DNA of 44,595 nt. Source: CAZYEI01 sp964646425 (GTDB lineage Bacteria > Bacillota_I > Bacilli_A > RFN20 > JAISJY01). A program made the translations under genes and the position numbers. Location of the stretch: assembly GCA_964646425.1 (NCBI GenBank), contig CAZYEI010000008.1, positions 1 through 44,595 of the forward strand. Reading direction: 5' to 3'. Below the pieces are notes generated by a model that was not told the origin of the DNA, made no database searches, and worked only from the letters and a program-made list of their open reading frames with translations. This document shows positions 8,630 through 16,215 of this stretch, piece after piece. Within the stretch, counting starts at the first letter, position 1. Each line of letters opens with the position of its first letter.

Positions 8630-10843
8630 TTATTCCCCCTTAAATAAATTTAATCTTAATGCATTTAAAACAACACATACCGATGAAAAACTCATTGCTA
8701 TTGCACCAATCATTGGACTAAGCAATAAGCCAAATGAACTAAATACACCACAAGCAATAGGAATTGCTATTGTATTATATAAAAAAGCCCAAAACAAGTT
8801 TTCTTTAATATTTTTAATTGTAGCCTTAGACAATTTAAATAGTTTAACAACATACGATAATTTATCACTCATTAATACTACATTTGCAGAATTTAAAGCA
8901 ATATCAGTGCCATTTCCAATTCCAATACCTAAATCTGCCATAACAAGTGAAGGAGCATCATTCATTCCATCCCCAACCATTGCAACTAATCCTTGCTTTT
9001 TTAACTCATTAATTTTTAATACTTTATCTTGAGGTAATAGTCCAGCATACACTTCATCAATACCAACTTTATTAGCGATAGTTTTAGCAACCTTTTCATG
9101 ATCTCCGGTTAGCATAACCGGTATTAAGCCCATATTTTTAAGCTTTTTCACACTAATAATAGCATCATCTTTTAATTCATCTTCCAATGATATAAGTCCT
9201 GCTATTTCTCCCGAAATCTCTACAATAGCAACAGTATAACCTGAATCCAACTGACTATTCACAATTTCTTTCTGCTTTGAATTCAATGCAAAATAATCGG
9301 GCTTTGCTACAACTATTTGTTCACCTTCAACATTACCTTCTAAACCAAAGCCTACCAAAGTAGTAAACTCATTTACTTTTTTTAATTTAATGTTTTCTAA
9401 TATAGCTTTATTTACAATTGCAGTTGCCAAAGGATGACTAGATTGTTTTTCTAAACTTGCTGCCATTTGCAACACTTCACTTGATTTATATTTATCAAAA
9501 GATAAAACTTCGCTAACTATTGGTTTTCCTTTTGTTAAAGTTCCAGTTTTATCAAAAGCGATATATTTAATTTGTGCTCCCTTCTCAATTGCTTCGGCAT
9601 TTTTAAACAAAATACCATTCTTAGCCCCCACTCCTGTTGAAGTAATAATAGCCACTGGAGTGGCAAGTCCTAAGGCACAAGGACAAGCAATAACTAAAAC
9701 TGAAACCAATATTTGCAAACTAAAGCTAAAACCTTTCCCTAAGATTAGCCAAACAACAAATGCAATTAGTGCAATTGTCATAATAAGAGGTGTAAATATC
9801 ATTGACACTTTATCAGCTACTCTAGCAATTTCTGCTTTACTTCCTTGTGAATTTTCAACCATCTTCACAATTTGTGATACTAAAGTATCCCTACCAACCT
9901 TTATCGCTTTATAGTATAATACCCCTTCATGATTAATAGTACCTGCATAAACTTTACTATCTTTCACTTTATCAACTGGAATACTTTCTCCATTTAAGCT
10001 AGCCTCATCTACGGAACTCTTACCTTCAATTACAATACCATCAACAGCAATTTTTTGCCCAGGTTTTACAACTAATATGCTGTCTAATTTAATATCGCCA
10101 ACAGAGACTTCAACTTCTTGATTATCAACAAGCATAATTGTTCTTTCGGGAGTTAATTCATATAACCCTTTAAGTGCTTCTCTTGTTTTATTTATCGAAT
10201 TCATTTCTAAATATTTACCTAACATTATTAATACAATCACAACACCAACGGATTCAAAATATAAATGATGCACATGATGAACATTACCTAAATAAATCAT
10301 TATTGTATTATATATACTATAAGCAAACGATACACTAGTTGATAATGCTACTAATGAGTCCATATTTGGCTTAAATCTAATTAAATTTCTAAAACCATTA
10401 AGATAAAATTTATATCCGATAATCATGATTAAGATTGCAAGAAGTAATTGAACACTAGCGTACAAGCTTGGATATTTATTCATATCAATTAGAGAAAATA
10501 AACCTATCATTGGAAACATCGAGATTACAAGTAATAAACCTGCTAAAACCAAGCCAATAACTAGCTGAATTCCTTTTTTCTTCTTTTCTTTTTTATATCT
10601 CAATTCCTCATCATAATAATCAAGATTCTCATTAATTCTAAAACCTTCTTTTTCTATTGCCTTAACAATAGTTAAAAAATCTATTGTTTCTTCATCAACA
10701 GTAATTGTCGCTTTTTTTGTTGCAAGATTTACACTTACCTCACTACTCGTAGGAATTTTTTTCAATGCTCTTTCTACTGTTGAAGAACAAACAGCACAAG
10801 TCATTCCTTCAACTAAAAAAGTATAAGTTTTCACTTTAATCAC
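8630..10843 (-). CDS. copA: Cu(I)-exporting P-type ATPase CopA
   Basis: A 737-residue P1B-type ATPase that pumps Cu(I) out of the cell. It has one N-terminal HMA domain with GMTCAVC (C16, C19), eight hydrophobic segments, and the transmembrane metal site CPC at 387-389. The phosphorylation motif DKTGT has Asp431, and SSHPLA and GDGMNDAP are also present. The actuator motif reads NGES where many members have TGES; the catalytic Glu is retained. The start is GTG at 10843, behind AAAGGATAGG. It is co-transcribed with copZ. No copper repressor gene (CopY or CsoR) is in the window. Confidence 0.95.
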   Translation of the reverse strand: MIKVKTYTFLVEGMTCAVCSSTVERALKKIPTSSEVSVNLATKKATITVDEETIDFLTIVKAIEKEGFRINENLDYYDEELRYKKEKKKKGIQLVIGLVLAGLLLVISMFPMIGLFSLIDMNKYPSLYASVQLLLAILIMIIGYKFYLNGFRNLIRFKPNMDSLVALSTSVSFAYSIYNTIMIYLGNVHHVHHLYFESVGVVIVLIMLGKYLEMNSINKTREALKGLYELTPERTIMLVDNQEVEVSVGDIKLDSILVVKPGQKIAVDGIVIEGKSSVDEASLNGESIPVDKVKDSKVYAGTINHEGVLYYKAIKVGRDTLVSQIVKMVENSQGSKAEIARVADKVSMIFTPLIMTIALIAFVVWLILGKGFSFSLQILVSVLVIACPCALGLATPVAIITSTGVGAKNGILFKNAEAIEKGAQIKYIAFDKTGTLTKGKPIVSEVLSFDKYKSSEVLQMAASLEKQSSHPLATAIVNKAILENIKLKKVNEFTTLVGFGLEGNVEGEQIVVAKPDYFALNSKQKEIVNSQLDSGYTVAIVEISGEIAGLISLEDELKDDAIISVKKLKNMGLIPVMLTGDHEKVAKTIANKVGIDEVYAGLLPQDKVLKINELKKQGLVAMVGDGMNDAPSLVMADLGIGIGNGTDIALNSANVVLMSDKLSYVVKLFKLSKATIKNIKENLFWAFLYNTIAIPIACGVFSSFGLLLSPMIGAIAMSFSSVCVVLNALRLNLFKGE

Positions 10844-10857
10844 CCTATCCTTTATAT

Positions 10858-10886
10858 ATTATAATTAGTAAAAAATTTTTTCTCAA
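10858..10886 (-). promoter_or_regulatory. Promoter of copA-copZ
   Basis: Read on the minus strand: -35 TTGAGA (10881-10886), a 17-base spacer, and -10 TATAAT (10858-10863), 15 bases before the GTG start. I see no clear copper operator palindrome. Confidence 0.6.
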
Positions 10887-11001
10887 CAAAAACGCTCAAT
10901 AGCATATTCATAATTTATTATCATAAATTATATAGAACCTGTTTTTCTTTACTTTATTTCAACTATTTTATATAATATTTATAATTTAAAGGAGATTAAC
11001 T

Positions 11002-11844
11002 ATGAATTCAATATTTTTATCTAGCAAGCTAGAAATCATTATTAAATATATAGTTATTGCTATTATTCAAGGAATTGCAGAAATATTGCCAATTTCTTCA
11101 AGCGGCCATATGATTATTGCTCAAGATTTATTAGGAATTAAAACAAATGATTTATCTCTTGAAATATTTCTTCATTTTGCTTCTCTTATTGCATTAATAT
11201 TCTTTTTTAGAAAAAAAATATGGAGTATAATCAAGGACTTCTTTATCTATCTATTTAAAAAAGAAGAAACAGCTAAAGAAAATTATAAATTCGCATGGTA
11301 TATTATAATTGCTACAATTCCTGCAGGATTAGCAGGAATATTTGTTAAAGATATTATCGAATCGTATCTAAAAGAACTTTGGATTGTTGGATGTTTCTTG
11401 CTTATTACTAGTATCTTATTATTTTTATCTACCAAAGTAAAAAGAAAAAAAGAATTAAAAGATATAAATTGGAAAAATGCCCTAACGATTGGATTATTTC
11501 AATGCTTAGGACTATTCCCCGGTATTTCAAGAAGCGGTTCTACTTTAGTAGGCTGTGCTTCTCAAAAAATAAAGCAAAATGATGCTGCTGATTTTGCTTT
11601 CATCCTCGCTATCCCAGTAATGATTGGTAGTGCTATTTTATCAATCGGTGATATTGGTAACGCCTTAAGCAATACAAATTTGATAATACCTTACATTATA
11701 AGTTTTATAGTAACGTTATTAATTACTTATTATACTATTAAATTCTTCTTTTCCTTCATCAAAAAGAAAAACTTATCTATATTTTCCATCTATTGTTTAG
11801 TAATGGGATTATTAGTTATTATTATTGATTTGTGTGGTGTATAA
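11002..11844 (+). CDS. uppP: Undecaprenyl-diphosphate phosphatase (BacA/UppP)
   Basis: An integral membrane enzyme of 280 residues. It recycles the lipid carrier of cell-wall synthesis by hydrolysing undecaprenyl diphosphate, and so lowers bacitracin sensitivity. The two family signatures are present: GIAEILPISSSGH near residue 30 and GLFPGISRSGSTLVG near residue 170. Several hydrophobic helices fill the rest. The ATG follows AAAGGAG. It presumably indicates a peptidoglycan-containing cell, unlike wall-less mollicutes. The next gene starts 3 bases after its stop. Confidence 0.95.
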   Translation: MNSIFLSSKLEIIIKYIVIAIIQGIAEILPISSSGHMIIAQDLLGIKTNDLSLEIFLHFASLIALIFFFRKKIWSIIKDFFIYLFKKEETAKENYKFAWYIIIATIPAGLAGIFVKDIIESYLKELWIVGCFLLITSILLFLSTKVKRKKELKDINWKNALTIGLFQCLGLFPGISRSGSTLVGCASQKIKQNDAADFAFILAIPVMIGSAILSIGDIGNALSNTNLIIPYIISFIVTLLITYYTIKFFFSFIKKKNLSIFSIYCLVMGLLVIIIDLCGV

Positions 11845-11847
11845 ACA

Positions 11848-12648
11848 ATGCGTTATAATTACGATACTAAAGATTTTCAAGTAGCTCATAAACTTAATAA
11901 GGAAATTATTACCTTTGATGATTACAAAGAACATTTTCATATTGTCTATGAATTTTTATTATTCATTAATGGTAATCTTGAATATGTTATAGAAAACCAA
12001 AAATATAAACTTAAACCCTATGACCTTTTATTAATTAAACCTGGACAACACCATTATGTAAATTTTCAATCCACAGGTCTATATGAAAGGTTTGTTATCA
12101 ATTTCGAAAAATCGCTTGTTCCTTTGCATATCGCAGCATCATTCAATCAAAAAGAACAATGCATTTCAATAAAAGATACTCCACTACTAGAATTATTTGA
12201 TCGTTTTGACCTTTATCGAGAAACATTTGATGGCGAAGATTTATATGAAGTATCAAAAGGATTAATTACCGAAATAATCATATACTTTAATAAATTTGCT
12301 CCTGATTTAAAAGATGTTTCTCTAAAACAATATGTAAATCCAATAATTCATGAAGTAATAAATTATATATCTCTAAATATTGATAAAGATTTATCAATCA
12401 AAACTATTTGTAATCATTTTAATGTTTCTCAATCTTATTTATGTAATACCTTTAGAGAAAGTATGCAAGTAAATATTTCTAAATATATTAGATCTAAAAG
12501 AGTAATTCTTGCTCATTCCTACATTTTGAGAGGAGAAAAGCCAACAGAAGTATATGAAAAATGCGGGTTTGTAGATTATTCAACATTTTATCGTTCGTAT
12601 CAAAAAATCATGGGATTTCCACCATCAAAAAAGGTAGATTCATTTTAA
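11848..12648 (+). CDS. AraC-family transcriptional regulator
   Basis: A 266-residue regulator. Residues 1-100 form a cupin-like sensor (EHFHIVYEFLLFINGNLEYV, with LLIKPGQHHYV). Residues about 165-262 form the two helix-turn-helix motifs of AraC (LSIKTICNHFNVSQSYLCNTF and the GFVDYSTFYRSYQKIMGFPP signature). The sugar-sensing cupin type often controls carbohydrate genes. It converges on the glycan operon at 12.7-21.4 kb and may regulate it, but that is inference from proximity. It follows uppP by 3 bases with only a weak ribosome binding site, so it is probably translationally coupled. Confidence 0.9.
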   Translation: MRYNYDTKDFQVAHKLNKEIITFDDYKEHFHIVYEFLLFINGNLEYVIENQKYKLKPYDLLLIKPGQHHYVNFQSTGLYERFVINFEKSLVPLHIAASFNQKEQCISIKDTPLLELFDRFDLYRETFDGEDLYEVSKGLITEIIIYFNKFAPDLKDVSLKQYVNPIIHEVINYISLNIDKDLSIKTICNHFNVSQSYLCNTFRESMQVNISKYIRSKRVILAHSYILRGEKPTEVYEKCGFVDYSTFYRSYQKIMGFPPSKKVDSF

Positions 12649-12666
12649 AAGAATCTACCTCTTTTT
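12632..12666. terminator. Bidirectional terminator between araC-like gene and glycan operon
   Basis: Perfect arms AGGTAGATTC (12632-12641) and GAATCTACCT (12651-12660) are flanked by A-runs and T-runs. The hairpin spans the araC-like stop codon and also lies just beyond the end of the opposing gene at 12687. Confidence 0.88.
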
Positions 12667-12686
12667 AATACTTTTAGTTATGCTCC

Positions 12687-14342
12687 TTATGCTCCCCAAA
12701 CATATAATTCTGCAATTGAGTATCCATAAGTTGAAGTTCTTGAAGTTCCTGTAATTTTAATATATCTTACTGAAGTTTCTTCAAATTCATGACTATCAAG
12801 TCTATTTCTTGTTGTACTTGCATTTGTAACATCTTTTAAAGTAGTCCATGTCTCACCATCAATTGAAACTTCTATTTTATATGTTTTTGCACTTGCTGAA
12901 CCATACCATTGGATATCAATACCATTAATGTTATAAGCAGAACCTAAATCAATTTCAATCCATTGAGGATCTACTCCATGAACTGACTCCCAACGATTTG
13001 CGTCTTTGTCAGCTACTGTATCAAATACTTTATCACCTGTTTTTTTAGTGCCATTAGTTGATGATGTAGTAGCACTAGTATTTCCGTTGTAGATTACATT
13101 AGTTCTAGTTTCTGCTACTTCTACCAATTTTAAATAAATAGAATCTCTGTAATTATTTTTACAATCAACAATCTCAGTCCATGTTTCATCTTGAGCAATT
13201 AGTGATATAGATACTTTATATTTTCCTTCTTTTTCAATATTAAGATTTTTGCCATCTACACTCTTGAATACAACATCTGTTGTAGCTGTTCTAGATTCTT
13301 GGGCTGTAACAACAAATCCATCTGTTGAACTAGCTAAATTTACTTCTGATTGGAATAATGTATCATTTACTTTTATTAATTTTACATATGATGACCAACC
13401 ACCTACATTACCACCATTTAGATAAAGTTCATTAATGATTACAAAATTAGGAGTTAATTGATAATAAGCAGTTGCTAAATTCACATCATTTACTTCTGTT
13501 GTTTTAGTCCATGAAGAATCAGCACTCATATCATTTCTAGTGATTTTTAATGTATAGTTTCCAGCAACAGAAATCTCAAAATTCTTTCCCTTTTCATTTT
13601 TTAATTTTGAGTTAGTTGCTTTCATATCATTTACATCGCAAATAATAAATGTTCCTTTATTAAAATCTGTTGTTAATTCATATGTATCTTTTGCTGTCAT
13701 TGGAAGTTTTGTAGCAACATTCCATCCATCTTCAAATACATCACCAAAAATATACATATAAGGTGATGTTACTTCATCAGCGCTTTTAATATCTTCAATA
13801 TTCTTAGTAACAACAGAAGAAGCATTATAATCAACTCCGTCGTTAGAGATTGCAGCTGTAACTTCAAAATCATATCCCCAAGCTGTTTCTGGAATATTTT
13901 TAATCGTATAAGCTAACATGTAATTATATTCTTCTCCAAAGGCTTCCTTAGCAGTTAATATATCTTTTTGAGCTTCAATCTTTTCATATACATATTTAAC
14001 TTCTTTTTCTATAGTTTTAAAATTTGTATCGCCATTTTTTATTGTTATATTGAATTTTGCATTTGTATAAGTATATGTATCAATACCAGCAACAAATCTA
14101 ATATCGATAAATCTTTCACCATTTGTATTTTCATCAACACTTGAAACTTGAGCTTTTACCTCAGAAATTTTATTCTCGGCAACTTCATTAGCAGCATTTT
14201 TACGTACTTTATTTCCAACTTTGTTTGTATCTTCTAATAAAATATCTTTTACTTCTAAATAATTAACATCTTTTGCATTATTAGCAGTAACAACACCTAG
14301 CATTAAAGCTAAAGTAACAATACCTAATATTCTTTTTTTCAT
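12687..14342 (-). CDS. Secreted multi-module protein with F5/8 type C (discoidin) domain
   Basis: A 551-residue exported protein. It has a Sec signal peptide (LALMLGVVTA) without a lipobox Cys. Residues about 50-190 are an unrecognised beta-rich region. Two copies of a ~100-residue module follow (about 195-297 and 302-405; motifs YIFGDV...W and YLNGGNVGGWSSYVKL). The C-terminus (about 412-551) is a coagulation-factor 5/8 type C carbohydrate-binding domain (RWES, DPQWIEIDLG, INGIDIQW, VRYIKITGTS). No catalytic domain is visible, so glycan binding is the likely role. Residues 302-551 are nearly the same as residues 430-677 of the lipoprotein encoded at 16216-18249. The ATG follows GAGGAGAAAGCAAT. 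Confidence 0.75.
   Translation of the reverse strand: MKKRILGIVTLALMLGVVTANNAKDVNYLEVKDILLEDTNKVGNKVRKNAANEVAENKISEVKAQVSSVDENTNGERFIDIRFVAGIDTYTYTNAKFNITIKNGDTNFKTIEKEVKYVYEKIEAQKDILTAKEAFGEEYNYMLAYTIKNIPETAWGYDFEVTAAISNDGVDYNASSVVTKNIEDIKSADEVTSPYMYIFGDVFEDGWNVATKLPMTAKDTYELTTDFNKGTFIICDVNDMKATNSKLKNEKGKNFEISVAGNYTLKITRNDMSADSSWTKTTEVNDVNLATAYYQLTPNFVIINELYLNGGNVGGWSSYVKLIKVNDTLFQSEVNLASSTDGFVVTAQESRTATTDVVFKSVDGKNLNIEKEGKYKVSISLIAQDETWTEIVDCKNNYRDSIYLKLVEVAETRTNVIYNGNTSATTSSTNGTKKTGDKVFDTVADKDANRWESVHGVDPQWIEIDLGSAYNINGIDIQWYGSASAKTYKIEVSIDGETWTTLKDVTNASTTRNRLDSHEFEETSVRYIKITGTSRTSTYGYSIAELYVWGA
12690..13439 (-). repeat. Long imperfect direct repeat, copy A
   Basis: This encodes the last module plus discoidin domain of the 551-residue protein. 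It matches 16219-16962 in the same orientation. Long stretches are identical or differ by single bases, for example the segment around 13390-13430 against 16913-16953. Confidence 0.85.
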
Positions 14343-14361
14343 ATTGCTTTCTCCTCAATAA

Positions 14362-14499
14362 TTAAAGGTCTTCCCACAATGTACTTTCACCTGGATTATT
14401 AGCAAAATCCAATGGATTTTGAGAAATATCCAAAGTAATATTAGCATCAATTTCAAAGTCTTTAATTTCAATAATAGGTGTAGTATAAGTCTTTTTCAT
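14362..14499 (-). CDS. Small 45-residue peptide gene inside the glycan operon
   Basis: A short frame that starts MKKTYTTPIIEIKDFEID, is acidic overall, and ends in STLWEDL. It is preceded by the strong ribosome binding site AAAGGGGGAAATTAAGA. The ATG lies 2 bases after the beta-glucuronidase stop codon, and the next gene starts 19 bases after the TAA. The spacing and binding site argue for real translation. I do not recognise the family. The pattern MKK-x-Y-x-x-P-x-I/V-E resembles short peptides seen in gut Firmicutes near secreted-protein or peptide-modification genes, but no modification enzyme is encoded nearby. There is no transmembrane segment or signal peptide. Confidence 0.7.
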   Translation of the reverse strand: MKKTYTTPIIEIKDFEIDANITLDISQNPLDFANNPGESTLWEDL

Positions 14500-14501
14500 T
14501 C

Positions 14502-16205
14502 TTAATTTCCCCCTTTATTTTTCCATCTTTGTTTTAAATAATGTGCTGCCATTTTTGGTTGTCTATCCCTTGTGAAGACTCCTTTACGATTTCCACGAAA
14601 TCTTTGTAAGCCTTCTTTGGTTTTAAAATCTGCAAAATTCCAAATATGTTCTCCAGAAACAAATGGTAATTCATCAAATACTTTGCAAAATTCATCTAAG
14701 AACTCAACTTGAAATTCTTCCGAAAATGTTTCACTTGGCAATGAATGATTTCCTTCAATAGTATCAGCACCAAACTCAGTAATTATCAGTGGCTTATGAT
14801 AAACATCATGCCACATAGTTAATTCTTTAGTTAATGAATCATGAATACAATCTAAATTACCATGTTCGATATACCAAGCATTATATTTATTAACCCCAAT
14901 AATATCAAATAATTCTGCAACACGTGATCCTTGTGCACTATTATTCTCAACAATCATTAAAGGTTTATTCGTTAATGTTCTAGTATAATTAACTATTTCT
15001 TCAAAATAAGGTCTTGAATTTTCTTCCCATGTAGTAGCTTCATTAGCTAAACTATATGAAATAACACATGGATGATTTTTATCTCTCGAAATTAATTCTC
15101 TTATTTGATTTTTATGTGTTTCTAATGTTTTTTTATTTACTCTTTCTTCACAAAAAACCGGAATTGAATTCCAAAAGTTAAATCCAACTGCAGGAACTTC
15201 ATCAATAACCAAGAAGCCTAATCTATCTGCTAAATCATACATTTCTTCAGCGTATGGATAATGACTTGTTCTAAAAGAATTAGCCCCTATCCAGTTCATA
15301 CAAGCATAATCACGAATATTTACTGCATTTATATTGGTTTTACCAGTAATAGCAAAGTCTTCATGTTTTCCAAATCCCTTAAGATATATTTTTTTATCAT
15401 TTAGATATATCTGAGAATCTTTTATTTCAACTTTTCTAATACCAAATATTTCTTCATAATCATCTAACGCTGTTGTTACATGTAATCTATATAAATGAGA
15501 ATCTTTTATATTCCATAAAACCGGATTTTTAATCTCAATAATATCTTTTAATTTATTACTTGAACCAACTATTTCATTATTTTCATCAAGAACATCTACC
15601 TTAATATTTTCATCTTCACAGTTATCTAAATCTAAACGATAAAATAATTTATGATAATCATTTTCGTATACAGGTTCAATAAAAATATCTTTTATTCTTT
15701 CTTTAGGAGTAGAATAAATAACTACATCTCTATGAATACCGAAATAGTTATAAAAATCATGATGGATAATTTGTCTTCCATTCTTTATTTCTCCAATTGG
15801 CAAAGTTTCATAGCTTAATCTATTATCTAGAACAATTGTTAATCTCATTTGACTGCTAGCAAATCGGGTAATTTCTGCATCAATCGGAAGAAATCCCCCA
15901 TTATGTTCACAAATAAATTCTCCATTTATATACACTTTACAAATATGACATGCAGCGCCTATTCGTAAAAATAGACGCTCTTTTTTATAATGTGGTAATA
16001 CAATGTTTTTTTCATAAACTATTAAACCACAATGATTTTTTTCATTTTTATCTGTTGTTAATTCATTAACACTTCCCGGCACTGCCATCGGTATTGATTT
16101 TTTTAGTGGAATATCTTTATTGTAATCATCATTTACGAACGAAAAATTCCATATTCCATTTAAATTAATAACATTTCTAGTTCTACTTATTTTAGGAAAC
16201 AACAT
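14502..16205 (-). CDS. uidA: Beta-glucuronidase (GH2)
   Basis: A cytoplasmic glycoside hydrolase family 2 enzyme of 567 residues that releases glucuronate from beta-glucuronides. The acid/base is Glu389 (SLANEA) and the nucleophile is Glu477 (IITEFGAD). The glucuronate-recognition motif N-x-K-G is present (N539-R-K541-G, in GNRKGVFTRDRQPK). It matches the E. coli GUS sequence around N566/K568 and separates glucuronidases from galactosidases. There is no signal peptide. The segment between the GFN motif and helix KNQIRELI is about 9 residues shorter than in E. coli, so the substrate-gating loop 1 is small or absent. It lies between two secreted glycan-binding proteins in one operon. Confidence 0.92.
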   Translation of the reverse strand: MLFPKISRTRNVINLNGIWNFSFVNDDYNKDIPLKKSIPMAVPGSVNELTTDKNEKNHCGLIVYEKNIVLPHYKKERLFLRIGAACHICKVYINGEFICEHNGGFLPIDAEITRFASSQMRLTIVLDNRLSYETLPIGEIKNGRQIIHHDFYNYFGIHRDVVIYSTPKERIKDIFIEPVYENDYHKLFYRLDLDNCEDENIKVDVLDENNEIVGSSNKLKDIIEIKNPVLWNIKDSHLYRLHVTTALDDYEEIFGIRKVEIKDSQIYLNDKKIYLKGFGKHEDFAITGKTNINAVNIRDYACMNWIGANSFRTSHYPYAEEMYDLADRLGFLVIDEVPAVGFNFWNSIPVFCEERVNKKTLETHKNQIRELISRDKNHPCVISYSLANEATTWEENSRPYFEEIVNYTRTLTNKPLMIVENNSAQGSRVAELFDIIGVNKYNAWYIEHGNLDCIHDSLTKELTMWHDVYHKPLIITEFGADTIEGNHSLPSETFSEEFQVEFLDEFCKVFDELPFVSGEHIWNFADFKTKEGLQRFRGNRKGVFTRDRQPKMAAHYLKQRWKNKGGN

Positions 16206-16215
16206 ATATCTTTAC

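Noticed and set aside
8583..9032. An open frame of 149 codons on the plus strand, antisense to copA.
   Set aside because: It overlaps well-supported P-type ATPase sequence, has no ribosome binding site, and reads as low-complexity antisense translation.
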